Positions 26,484 to 36,825 of a stretch of DNA of 46,666 nucleotides are shown here, in pieces (position 1 is the stretch's first letter; every line of letters begins with the position of its first letter). Source of the stretch: Acidimicrobiia bacterium (lineage in GTDB: Bacteria; Actinomycetota; Acidimicrobiia; Acidimicrobiales; JANYDT01); assembly GCA_025359845.1 (NCBI GenBank), contig JANYDT010000218.1, forward strand, positions 74,671-121,336, given 5' to 3'. The position numbers and the translations under genes were made by a program. The notes beneath the pieces are model-generated. The model was not told the origin of the DNA, made no database searches, and saw nothing but the letters and a program-made list of their open reading frames with translations.

Positions 26484-27746
26484 ATGTCGGCCGTACTGAC
26501 CAAACGCGCTGACGAAGACCGAGTCATCGCCGGCGTGGCGGGCGGAATCGGCGACGCCGCCCGCATCGACGCCGCGCTCGTGCGGGTCGCGTTCGCGATG
26601 CTCGCTCTGGCCTCCGGATTCGGTATCGCCTTGTACGCGCTGTTAGCCCTCTTGTTGCCCAAGAGCTCCGTCCCACGACGCACGGCCCGGACGAGGACGG
26701 AGTGGGACACCCTGCAGGTGGGCGCCTTCGCCGCGATCGTGGCCGGGATGCTCCTGTTGCTTCGCAAGTTCGGCCTGTGGCTGCCCGATCGCCTCATGTG
26801 GCCGCTACTGCCCACTCTTGGCGGTCTCGGCTTGGCTTGGAGCAGAGACGATCGATCGACGACGCACGTAACGACGCCCGAATGGGCGAGCCGCCTCGGA
26901 CCAGGGTTCAGCTCGATGCTCGGCAACCTGTCGGGCACCCCCCGACGAGCCGTCGCGCGCATCGGGATGGGGGTGCTGCTCGTCATGGTTGGCGCCGGCG
27001 CCTTGGCCGCCTCGAACGGCGCGTTCCGAGCCGGCCGCCAAGCCCTCGTGGGTTCGGCCGTTTTGCTCGCCGGTGTGGCTCTCACCCTGGCCCCGTGGCT
27101 CATACGGCTTTCGGGCGACCTGGCCTACGAGCGGCGCGAGCGAATTCGCGAACAGGAGCGGGCCGAAATCGCTTCACATCTGCACGACTCGGTATTGCAG
27201 ACCTTGACGATCATTCAACGCCAAGCCAACGACCCTCGCCGCGTCGCCGCGCTGGCCCGGCGCCAGGAGCGGGAGCTGCGCTCGTGGCTCTACGGCGACG
27301 ACGCGACGGGGCGATCGCCTTCCGATGCGGTGACGCTCGGAGCCGTGGTGCACGCTGTGACCGACGAGATCGAGGCGACCTACGACGTTCGGGTCGAGGT
27401 CGTACGCGTGGGCGACGCCCAACTCGATGACCGAATTACGGCGTTGGTGGCCGCCACGCGAGAGGCCCTAACCAACGCGGCCAAGCACGCCGGGGTCACG
27501 ACGGTCGACGTGTACGTGGAGGTCGGAAAGGACGCCGTGGAAGTGTTCGTGCGAGATCGAGGTCTCGGATTCGTACTGACCGAGGTGGCGCCCGATCGAC
27601 GCGGCATTGCCGAGTCGATTCTGGGCCGGATGGAACGAGTCGGCGGCTCCGCTCGCGTCACGTCACGACCGGGGTTCGGCTCCGAAGTGCATTTGCGGCT
27701 GCCCGGCCCACCCACGACGCCCCCCGAGCCAACCGGAGTCATCTGA
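26484..27746 (+). CDS. PspC-domain sensor histidine kinase (NarL/LiaS-type)
   Basis: 420 residues. Residues 1-65 are a PspC domain (VIAGVAGGIGDAARIDAALV then RVAFAMLAL). Further transmembrane segments follow up to about residue 215. A cytoplasmic HisKA_3 dimerisation domain carries the phosphoacceptor His in IASHLHDSVLQTLTII, and a HATPase domain shows REALTNAAKHAG and VRDRGLGFV. It should autophosphorylate and pass phosphate to the LuxR-type regulator whose ATG overlaps its stop by 1 bp. The architecture is standard for actinobacterial envelope-stress kinases. Confidence 0.92.
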   Translation: MSAVLTKRADEDRVIAGVAGGIGDAARIDAALVRVAFAMLALASGFGIALYALLALLLPKSSVPRRTARTRTEWDTLQVGAFAAIVAGMLLLLRKFGLWLPDRLMWPLLPTLGGLGLAWSRDDRSTTHVTTPEWASRLGPGFSSMLGNLSGTPRRAVARIGMGVLLVMVGAGALAASNGAFRAGRQALVGSAVLLAGVALTLAPWLIRLSGDLAYERRERIREQERAEIASHLHDSVLQTLTIIQRQANDPRRVAALARRQERELRSWLYGDDATGRSPSDAVTLGAVVHAVTDEIEATYDVRVEVVRVGDAQLDDRITALVAATREALTNAAKHAGVTTVDVYVEVGKDAVEVFVRDRGLGFVLTEVAPDRRGIAESILGRMERVGGSARVTSRPGFGSEVHLRLPGPPTTPPEPTGVI

Positions 27747-28393
27747 TGATCCGCGTGTTTCTCGTCGATGACCACCACCTGTTTCGCGTCGGCGTGAAGT
27801 CGGAGTTGACGGCCAAGGGCGAGGGCCGCATCCAGATCGTGGGCGAAGCCAGCGAGGTCGACGCCGCCATCGAGATGATCGAAGAGCGGGCGCCGACCGT
27901 AGTTCTCGTCGACGTGCATATGCCCGGTGGAGGAGGAGAACGGGTAATCCGGACGGTGTTGTCAGGGAAGTCTGACGCCAAGTTCTTGGCCCTTTCGGTG
28001 AGCGATGCGGCCGAAGACGTGATAGCCATCATCCGGGCCGGGGCTCGCGGCTACGTCACCAAGACGATCGACGGATTGGAGTTGGTCGAAGCCATCGAGC
28101 GAGTGGCGACGGGCGACGCCGTCTTCTCGCCGCGCCTCGCCGGGTTCGTACTCGACGCGTTTTCACTCGAACCCACGGGCCGGGGCGTCGACGAGGAGAT
28201 GGACGGCCTGACGGCTCGCGAACGCGAGGTGATGCGCCTCATCGCCCGCGGCTACGCCTACAAGGAGGTGGCCCGTGAACTGGTGTTGTCGGTGAAGACG
28301 GTTGAGACGCACGTGTCGTCGGTCCTGCGCAAACTTCAGCTATCGAACCGCCACGAGCTGACGCGGTGGGCCACAGACCGCCGCATCGTGTGA
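27746..28393 (+). CDS. LuxR/NarL-family response regulator
   Basis: 215 residues. The receiver domain contains the acidic pair VDDHH, the phosphorylatable Asp56 in VVLVDVHMP and the conserved Lys in GYVTKTID. The C-terminal LuxR HTH carries LTAREREVMRLIARGYAYKE and LSVKTVETHVSSVLRKL. It is the cognate regulator of the PspC-type kinase, with a 1-bp stop/start overlap, and the divergent LiaF-like gene is a likely target. Confidence 0.95.
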   Translation: MIRVFLVDDHHLFRVGVKSELTAKGEGRIQIVGEASEVDAAIEMIEERAPTVVLVDVHMPGGGGERVIRTVLSGKSDAKFLALSVSDAAEDVIAIIRAGARGYVTKTIDGLELVEAIERVATGDAVFSPRLAGFVLDAFSLEPTGRGVDEEMDGLTAREREVMRLIARGYAYKEVARELVLSVKTVETHVSSVLRKLQLSNRHELTRWATDRRIV

Positions 28394-28469
28394 CCCGTAG
28401 CTCAGGATCGCCCGGAAAGCTCATGAGATGAGTTTCGCGCCGCCGCCGCCTCGGGGCCATGATGAACCC

Positions 28470-29642
28470 ATGTCCGAACGGGTCGACCTGGCGGTGATCG
28501 GAGGGGGGATCGTCGGTCTGGCCACCGCGTGGGCAGCGACCCAACGCGGTCAGCGGGTCGTGGTGATCGAGAAGGAGGGATCGGTCGGGGCCCACCAGTC
28601 GGGTCGCAACTCCGGGGTCATCCACGCCGGCTTGTATTACCGGCCAGGGTCGCAGAAGGCGCGACTGTGTGTCGAGGGACGTCAATCGATGCTGACGTTC
28701 TGCGCACAACACGACATCCGCCACGCTGTTACCGGAAAGCTGGTCGTCGCGGTCGACCAGGGCGAGGTCAAGCGACTCGGCGACTTACAGGCTCGCGCTG
28801 CGGCCAACGGGGTGGCCACGCGTTGGCTGGACGGCCCTGAACTGCGCGCCGTCGAAGCGCACGCCGCGGGGTTGGCCGCCCTGCACGTGCCGAGCACCGC
28901 CATCGCCGACTATCCGGCGGTGTGCGCTCGGCTGGCCCGATTGGTCGGTGACGTGCGACTGCAATCCGAAGTGATCGGCGGACAAGTCGGCCCGGGTGAG
29001 ATCGTGATCGAGACTACGACCGGAGCTGTTCATGCGGCCCGGGCGGTCAACTGCGCCGGCTTGCACGCCGATCGCGTGGCGCTTCTCCTGGGCACAGAGC
29101 CGGAGGTCTGCATCGTGGCGTTTCGGGGCGAGTACTACGAGCTGGCGCCGTCGCACAGCCATCTGGTGAACGCACTCATCTATCCGGTGCCCGATCCGAA
29201 CCTGCCCTTCCTCGGCGTGCACTTCACCAAGGGCGTCAACGGACGGGTTCACTGCGGCCCAAACGCCGTGCTGGCGCTGGCCCGCGAGGGTTACTCGTGG
29301 CGACACCGATCGCGGCGCGACTTCCGAGAGACCCTGGCCGCGCCGGGCTTCGCCACGCTGGCCCGAACTCATTGGCGCACGGGGCTCGACGAGGTGACCC
29401 GATCCTTGTCGCGACACAAGTTCGCGCTGGCGCTCCAGCGGCTAGTGCCCGAAGTACCGATGCACGCGCTCGAACCCGCTCCGGCCGGTGTCAGGGCTCA
29501 GGCGCTGCGCCCTGACGGGACGCTGTGTGACGATTTCGTGCTGCAGCGCGACGGGCGATGCCTGCACGTCCTCAATGCGCCGTCGCCCGCCGCCACCGCC
29601 AGTTTGGCCATCGGCGAGGCCATCGTCGACGCGCTCGATTGA
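28470..29642 (+). CDS. lhgO: L-2-hydroxyglutarate oxidase (LhgO family FAD oxidoreductase)
   Basis: About 390 residues from the ATG at 28470; an earlier in-frame ATG at 28428 precedes a Pro-rich stretch unlike the family. The Rossmann FAD motif is VIGGGIVGLATAWAATQRG. QSGRNSGVIHAGLYYRPGS and the substrate-side RGEYYEL and HFTKGVNGRVHCGPNA are typical of LhgO. It oxidises L-2-hydroxyglutarate to 2-oxoglutarate, passing electrons to the quinone pool or oxygen. Confidence 0.9.
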   Translation: MSERVDLAVIGGGIVGLATAWAATQRGQRVVVIEKEGSVGAHQSGRNSGVIHAGLYYRPGSQKARLCVEGRQSMLTFCAQHDIRHAVTGKLVVAVDQGEVKRLGDLQARAAANGVATRWLDGPELRAVEAHAAGLAALHVPSTAIADYPAVCARLARLVGDVRLQSEVIGGQVGPGEIVIETTTGAVHAARAVNCAGLHADRVALLLGTEPEVCIVAFRGEYYELAPSHSHLVNALIYPVPDPNLPFLGVHFTKGVNGRVHCGPNAVLALAREGYSWRHRSRRDFRETLAAPGFATLARTHWRTGLDEVTRSLSRHKFALALQRLVPEVPMHALEPAPAGVRAQALRPDGTLCDDFVLQRDGRCLHVLNAPSPAATASLAIGEAIVDALD

Positions 29643-29654
29643 TCGGGGCACGCT

Positions 29655-30170
29655 CTACCCGGCCGGCTCAGCGACGAACTTGGCCCGGGCCGCCTCGATG
29701 CACTTCCACGCCGCCTTTCGCCCCTCGAATCCCGCGGTGTGGCTCTCTTTACCCGGCTCGAGCATCTTGTAGACATCGAAGAAATGCTTGATCTCGTCGA
29801 GCAGTTCCTCTGGCAAATCGCGCAGGTCTTCGACGCCCTTCCACCGCGGCTCGGTGGGCGGAACGCAGATGAGCTTGGCGTCACCCCCGGCCTCGTCGTG
29901 CATCCACAACAGACCCACAGGCTTGGCCTCGACCATGCAACCCGGAAAAGTCGGATCATCGAGCAACACCAGGGCGTCGAGGGCGTCGCCGTCGTCGCCC
30001 AGCGTGTTGGGCAGGAAGCCGTAGTCGGCCGGATAGGTGGTGGCGGTGAACAGCCGGCGGTCAAGGCGCATGATCTTGGCGATGGGGTCGTACTCGTACT
30101 TGTTGCGGCTGCCGCGCGGAATCTCGATCATGACCTCGATGCAGCCCGGCCGGAGCGTGAAGTGGCCCAT
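29655..30170 (-). CDS. ppa: Inorganic pyrophosphatase, family I (soluble)
   Basis: 171 residues. IEIPRGSRNKYEYD, TYPADYGFLPNTLGDDGDAL and DALVLLDDPTFPGC contain the metal-binding aspartates (the D-G-D-x-x-D motif) and the Lys, Glu and Tyr active-site residues of family I pyrophosphatases. It hydrolyses cytoplasmic pyrophosphate. The window also encodes a membrane proton-pumping pyrophosphatase, so the organism has both routes. The gene is 2 bp downstream of the aldehyde dehydrogenase stop, an unusual but likely incidental pairing. Confidence 0.95.
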   Translation of the reverse strand: MGHFTLRPGCIEVMIEIPRGSRNKYEYDPIAKIMRLDRRLFTATTYPADYGFLPNTLGDDGDALDALVLLDDPTFPGCMVEAKPVGLLWMHDEAGGDAKLICVPPTEPRWKGVEDLRDLPEELLDEIKHFFDVYKMLEPGKESHTAGFEGRKAAWKCIEAARAKFVAEPAG

Positions 30171-30172
30171 GG

Positions 30173-31600
30173 CTACAGCTGCATCGACTTAGTCTCGAGA
30201 AACTCTTCAATGCCGTAACGGCCGAGTTCGCGTCCGTTGCCGGATTGGCGATAGCCACCGAACGGGGCCGCCGGGTTGAAGGCGCCGCCGTTGATGTCGA
30301 CCTGACCGGTGCGCAACTTTCGGGCGAACGAAATTGCCCGCTCCTTCGATGCCGACTGGACGCCGCCGGCCAATCCATAGATTGTCGAGTTGGCGATGTC
30401 GGCGGCCTCGTCGTCGGTGTCATACGGCATGATCGCCAACACCGGCCCGAAAATCTCCTCCTGCGCGATGGTCATGTCTTTGGTGACATCGGCGAAGATC
30501 GTCGGCTTCACGTAATAGCCGACAGGCAGCCCCTCGGGGGCCTCCGCCCCACCGCCCACGAGGGTCGCGCCCTCGTCGACGCCCTTGCGGATGAAGCCGC
30601 GTACCCGGTCGCGTTGCGTGTCGCTGATGAGCGGACCGAGTCTGCCGGCGTTGGTGAGCGGGTCGCCGACTGTCCAACCGGCCAGCGCCTTGGCCGCGAT
30701 CTCGACGATCTCGGCCTGCTTGGCCCGGGGCACGAGCATGCGGGTGAGCGCCGTGCAAGTCTGCCCGGAGTTGAGAAAGCAGGCGCCGAGCCCCTTCGCC
30801 ACAGTCTTGGCCAGCGCCTCGCCCTCGAGATCGTCGAGCAGCACGTTGGCCGACTTGCCGCCCAGTTCCAGCGCCACCCGTTTGACCGTCTGCGCGGCCA
30901 CTTCGGTGACCCGCTTGCCGGCCCGGGTCGACCCGGTGAAGCTAACCATATCGACATCGGGATGCGCGGCAATCGCCTCACCGACCACCGGTCCGGTGCC
31001 CGAAACGAGGTTGAACACACCCTTTGGAATGCCGGCCCCGTCGAATATCTCGGCGAGTATGAACGCGTTGAGCGGCGCCATTTCGCTCGGCTTCAGCACG
31101 ACCGTGCAGCCCGCCGCGATCGCCGGCGCGACCTTGGCCGCGATCTGGTGCAGCGGATAGTTCCAGGGCGTGATGCAGCCGACAACGCCGATCGGTTCGC
31201 GCACGACGAGCGAGTTGCCAATGGTCTCCTCCCACGCGATGCCACCGATCAGATCGGCATTGATACCGGTCTCGTTGTACGGCAAGCCGACCTGGATGGC
31301 CTTGGCCATGCCCAACGGCATGCCCACTTCGCCAGCGATGACTTCGGCGATCTCGTCCATCCGAGCGCCGATCCCGGCCTGCACCCGCTTAAGCGCGGCG
31401 GCTCGCTCCTCGACCGGGGTTTGCGACCAGGCCGGAAAGGCGGCCTTCGCGGCCCGAACGGCCGAGTCGACATCGGCCGCCGTGCCTTCAGGAATGTGGC
31501 CCATGACTTGCTCAGTCGAGGCGTTGATGACGTCGATCGTCGACGTCGCGGCGGAGGCCACCCAGGCGCCGTCGATGTAGAGCTTGTCGTAATTACGCAT
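30173..31600 (-). CDS. Aldehyde dehydrogenase family protein (NAD(P)-dependent)
   Basis: 475 residues, full length. The catalytic residues are visible as Asn148 in TPWNYPLHQ, Glu245 in LELGGKS and Cys282 in NSGQTC, together with the Rossmann loop [11 protein letters not shown] and the C-terminal [14 protein letters not shown]. It oxidises an aldehyde to the acid. The family member cannot be fixed from sequence alone. It is divergent from the SsnA-like amidohydrolase, with 94 bp between them. Confidence 0.93.
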   Translation of the reverse strand: MRNYDKLYIDGAWVASAATSTIDVINASTEQVMGHIPEGTAADVDSAVRAAKAAFPAWSQTPVEERAAALKRVQAGIGARMDEIAEVIAGEVGMPLGMAKAIQVGLPYNETGINADLIGGIAWEETIGNSLVVREPIGVVGCITPWNYPLHQIAAKVAPAIAAGCTVVLKPSEMAPLNAFILAEIFDGAGIPKGVFNLVSGTGPVVGEAIAAHPDVDMVSFTGSTRAGKRVTEVAAQTVKRVALELGGKSANVLLDDLEGEALAKTVAKGLGACFLNSGQTCTALTRMLVPRAKQAEIVEIAAKALAGWTVGDPLTNAGRLGPLISDTQRDRVRGFIRKGVDEGATLVGGGAEAPEGLPVGYYVKPTIFADVTKDMTIAQEEIFGPVLAIMPYDTDDEAADIANSTIYGLAGGVQSASKERAISFARKLRTGQVDINGGAFNPAAPFGGYRQSGNGRELGRYGIEEFLETKSMQL

Positions 31601-31694
31601 TCGTGCAACTTAGGCGCATCGGTGACGGCGGCGCATCCCGGTACCTCGGTCAGGCTGGCCATCTGGGATCACTGCCGCTCCTACACTCGCGGAG

Positions 31695-32774
31695 ATGTCG
31701 GCCACCACTCCCGGACTGGTATGTGCCCACCATCACCTGTACTCGGCACTGGCTCGGGGCATGCCGGCGCCGCCCGTCCAGCCCCGCCGGTTCGGCGAGA
31801 TTCTCGAACAGGTGTGGTGGCGCCTCGACTGCGCGCTCGACCTCGAAATGATCGAGTGGTCGGCCAAGCTCGGCGCGCTCGAAGCCCTCGAGCGGGGCAC
31901 CACGTGCATCATCGACCATCACGAGAGCCCCAACGCCATCGAAGGCAGCCTCGACGTGATCGCCGCCGCGTGCGCCGAAGTGGGTGTGCGGGTAAGCGCT
32001 TGTTACGGCGTGACCGACCGCCACGCGGCAACCGGAACGCTGCCGGTCACGCCCCAACCCGCGGCCGGCGCGCCAATGCCCCTCGCCATGACCGACCGAG
32101 CTCGCCGTGGCCTCGCCGAGAACGAGCGCTACTTGCGCAGCGGCGGCCGCGGGTGTGTAGGTGTACATGCCCCCTTCACCTGTTCCGACGAGACGCTGGC
32201 CGCGGCCGGCGATTTGGCTCACCGGCTGGGCGTCGGCGTCCACGTGCACGTGAGCGAAGGGCCCCAGGATGCAGCCGCCGGGGCTCGGTTGGCCCCGCTC
32301 GCAACCGACGATTGGCTGCTCGTGCATTGCGTGTCGCTCGACCGCGACCTGCCCGGCACGATCGCCCACAACCCTCGCTCCAACATGAACAACGCGGTCG
32401 GCTACGCGGGTCCTGCGCACCGCCCGAATCGGGTCGTTCTGGGGACGGACGGGATCGGTGCCGATATGTTGGACGAGTTCCGCCTGGCGTACGCACGCCA
32501 TCGTGAGAGCGACGTGACCGCCGCCCCTGACACGGCCTGGAGCTGGCTGACGAATGGATGGGAGCTGTTTCCCGAAGCGCTCGACGACCGAGTGACCTGG
32601 AGCTACGACCCGATGGAACCATGGCATCTGGCTTTCAGCCCCGGAGTCTCGCCCACCCGGGTCGAGATTGGCGGAGTCGTCGCGTGGGCCGAAGGCGTGT
32701 CTACCCGAGTTGACGCCGTTGAGATCAGGGCCAAGGCCGCGGAACAGGCAACTCGATTGTTCGCGCGTTTGTAA
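31695..32774 (+). CDS. SsnA-like amidohydrolase (compact N-terminus)
   Basis: About 359 residues. The metal-binding start CAHHHLYSALARGM, the WWRLDCALD and GTTCIIDHHESPNAIEGSLD blocks and the C-terminal HNPRSNMNN and LGTDGIGADM all resemble SsnA, a putative aminohydrolase often found with selenium-dependent molybdenum hydroxylases. The protein starts only about 10 residues before the first HxH motif, so most of the usual N-terminal beta-sandwich (about 50-60 residues) is missing. In-frame sequence upstream offers no start or homology. It may be a genuinely short form or a truncated one. The substrate is unknown; deamination of a purine-like compound would be family-typical. Confidence 0.75.
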   Translation: MSATTPGLVCAHHHLYSALARGMPAPPVQPRRFGEILEQVWWRLDCALDLEMIEWSAKLGALEALERGTTCIIDHHESPNAIEGSLDVIAAACAEVGVRVSACYGVTDRHAATGTLPVTPQPAAGAPMPLAMTDRARRGLAENERYLRSGGRGCVGVHAPFTCSDETLAAAGDLAHRLGVGVHVHVSEGPQDAAAGARLAPLATDDWLLVHCVSLDRDLPGTIAHNPRSNMNNAVGYAGPAHRPNRVVLGTDGIGADMLDEFRLAYARHRESDVTAAPDTAWSWLTNGWELFPEALDDRVTWSYDPMEPWHLAFSPGVSPTRVEIGGVVAWAEGVSTRVDAVEIRAKAAEQATRLFARL

Positions 32775-32847
32775 TTCATCCGCTGCGCCGCGACCGTCGT
32801 CTCCGTCGTCGCCGGCGGCTGTGCGGCCACCTGCCAGACTGTCGACT

Positions 32848-33369
32848 GTGTCAGCACCGAAGTTCGTACCCGTGACCTCGCTAGGCGCCTTTCGGGGTGG
32901 CGAGGAGCTTCCGCCCGCGCTGAGCTGGACCGCTGATCGCCCGGCCGAGATCGTCGGCGCGGCGCCGACCGGCAAACAGATGGGGCGACCGGGGCCCGAT
33001 CAGGGCTACGCCCTCAAGCTGGCCCACCTGTTCCACGGTCAGCTGCGACTGGGCGAACGAGAGATCGAGCACGACGTCATCGCCGGCTGCCTCGGCGTGG
33101 CCCTGAAGCGAGCCGCGCTGTTCGGACGGGCCCCCGTCATCCACGATCTCGACCTCGCCTTCGCCGTGTTCGGCTTCACCGGCACCTCCGACACACCGGC
33201 CGAGCTGCAAGAATTGCGGACCACCCTGTTCGAGGCCGCGGGCCACCACTACGACGTGCAGCGGGCCATCGCCGACGCCGTCCCCGACGAAACCCTGCGC
33301 ATGACCCCCGAACAAGTCAAAGGCTCCCTCACCGCCAACTGGCGCAACCTCCTCGCCCACACCGCGTAG
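32848..33369 (+). CDS. Conserved-looking protein of unknown function
   Basis: About 173 residues from the GTG at 32848, with steady high third-position G+C. Blocks such as FVPVTSLGAFRGGEELPPAL, GRPGPDQGYALKLAHLF and CLGVALKRAALFGRAPVIHD look well structured and alpha-helical. There is no signal peptide, membrane span or catalytic motif that I can name. It follows the SsnA-like gene by 73 bp and is followed by palindromic repeat copy 2. Confidence 0.6.
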   Translation: MSAPKFVPVTSLGAFRGGEELPPALSWTADRPAEIVGAAPTGKQMGRPGPDQGYALKLAHLFHGQLRLGEREIEHDVIAGCLGVALKRAALFGRAPVIHDLDLAFAVFGFTGTSDTPAELQELRTTLFEAAGHHYDVQRAIADAVPDETLRMTPEQVKGSLTANWRNLLAHTA

Positions 33370-33398
33370 CGCTTCGGTCTGGTCTGCTGCCGTTACTT

Positions 33399-33450
33399 CG
33401 TTCATGTAGCAGTTCACGCACACACGGCGCGCTCCAGTTGCTACATGAAT
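33399..33450. repeat. Dispersed palindromic repeat, copy 2
   Basis: TTCATGTAGCA (33401-33411) and TGCTACATGAA (33439-33449) form a perfect 11-bp inverted repeat. Read on the plus strand it matches the reverse complement of copy 1: CGTTCATGTAGC, GTTCACGCAC (33412-33421) and CCAGTTGCTAC (33434-33444), with about 8 extra bases in the centre. It lies 30 bp after the unknown gene's stop and runs into the next open frame. Confidence 0.8.
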
Positions 33451-33506
33451 GCGGGGGTCCAACCCATCCATCGTGGACTAGTCACCCGCCGGCCGGGGCG
33501 GCACCG

Positions 33507-33923
33507 TTGGCCGCACTCGAGCAACAGTTCGGTGAGAACATTCACAGCGTTGTCGAAGTGTTAAAAGTTTCCAACGGGATCGACGACGTTGGAGTCCAGC
33601 CCCACAGCACGTGGCCCCTATTGCTATCCGCGGAAGAGATACTCGAAGGGCGGTGGAGCGGCCAACTCGTGTCGTTCCTCAGAGACAACGAGCCACTTTA
33701 CGAAGACACGCTTGAGTACCTGGGAGTCTCAGAAGATCAGTGGGTCGTCATTTCAGCGGACCCGGAGAACTACTTGTGGGTGGTTGTCGTCCTTTCCGGC
33801 GAATTCGAAGGTCGATTCGTAGCGCTGCCAGACGCTGGCTACGAGACCTACGAAGATATCTACGGATACCTGCAGTCTGCCTACGACGGGTCAGAGGCGT
33901 ATCCCCCGCCCAATACCGACTAG
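33507..33923 (+). CDS. Possible SUKH/SMI1-KNR4-like protein, lower G+C
   Basis: The frame is open from 33438, but its first codons lie in the palindromic repeat, so I place the start at or after the TTG at 33507 (about 138 residues). LEQQFGENIHSVVEVLKVSN, then PLLLSAEEILEG and WVVISADPENYLWVVVVLSG, loosely resemble SMI1/KNR4 (SUKH) immunity-type folds. Codon use is less G+C-rich than in the genes before 33.4 kb, suggesting acquired DNA. The repeat may have truncated its 5' end. The family call is weak. Confidence 0.4.
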   Translation: MAALEQQFGENIHSVVEVLKVSNGIDDVGVQPHSTWPLLLSAEEILEGRWSGQLVSFLRDNEPLYEDTLEYLGVSEDQWVVISADPENYLWVVVVLSGEFEGRFVALPDAGYETYEDIYGYLQSAYDGSEAYPPPNTD

Positions 33924-34243
33924 GTAGAGGCGCGCGGAAATAAGATGGCTACTCATGAGGTGCGGCGATTGCCGTCGTAAACCCAATTGAAAAGTTTGCA
34001 GCGCTGGTTGGCGCATCAAGCTCGGCGCCTACCCGGAACGCGCACGGGGTTGTCCGGCATCTGGCGTGGATCGAAATCGTGCATTTCTATTGCAACGCGG
34101 CGATAGGGAATTCCATCGCCACTCACACTGCAACGACTATGACCGCTGCGGCGGGAGATTGGACCCTATTTGATCTCATTTGTCGGGGCTCCATCATTTT
34201 CTCAATGCAAGTGTTCGAGGCCGCCACCCGACCGATGAACTGC
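33924..34243. other. No gene recognised; base composition more A+T-rich
   Basis: I see no convincing coding frame on either strand and no strong hairpin. The sequence is noticeably more A+T-rich than the flanking core genes, in keeping with decayed or acquired DNA. Confidence 0.4.
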
Positions 34244-34755
34244 TTACGACGAGGCTAGTCCTCCGAAATGATCACACCCATCCAGTAACAGCTCCATGGC
34301 GATGTTGGCGCGAAGCGCCGGCGGGAGTCGTTCGACGGTTAGACGCCTGTAGACCTCGATCGGTCCGAAGAAATCATCTTCCTTGACACAGGTGTCCATT
34401 TGCGAAAGTCGTATACGCACTTCGGCAATTTGTCGCCTCTCTTGCAACGGGCTGCGGTGCACCCAAAAAGCGTGCCCCGGGCCAAATGGTCACCTTCGCC
34501 CCGGCTTCCCCCGCCGTACCAGCCGGCGGCGGCAAGTTCCACCCAAGCCGAGGTCAGTGCGTCGGCAGCTTTCGACCGGGTGACGGTCAGACATACCCGG
34601 CTGGGCCCGACGAGGCTGGCGCTGACCCAATGATTGCAGATCTTCGCCCTGAGGGGGATAGGTGTTCCGGCGTCCGCCGCCTTCGGTCCTCCGAGCAGCG
34701 CCGCCAGGCCGACAGTGAGTGAGATCACGACGCGTCTCAGGCGACCGAGGGTCAT
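34244..34755 (-). pseudogene. Secreted protein remnant with probable frameshift
   Basis: The ATG at 34755 starts MTLGRLRRVVISLTVGLAAL followed by LGGPKAADA, a clear signal peptide. The mature part contains KICNHWVSASLVGPSRVCL and LFGCTAARCKRGDKLPKC. In this frame a stop comes at 34339. A second minus-strand frame over the 3' part (34244 to about 34440), CVKEDDFFGPIEVYRRLTVE and on, has much better third-position composition, suggesting a single frameshift near 34400-34440. The Cys-rich mature domain is unrecognised. An intact 138-residue protein is the alternative. Confidence 0.5.
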
Positions 34756-34821
34756 GTTCGTAAGTCTTGTCGATTCAGCCCCGGCCCGAGCGCACGATCG
34801 CGCGAGACCTCCACCTCGCGC

Positions 34822-36772
<1,951 letters not shown>

Positions 36773-36825
36773 CGGCGGTTTATTCGGATGCCCGCCCGTC
36801 GAGATGATCGAGGAGCTCCCGCGCT

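Noticed and set aside
30245..32506. 753-codon plus-strand open frame
   Set aside because: It is an antisense shadow of the aldehyde dehydrogenase that runs out of frame into the SsnA-like gene.
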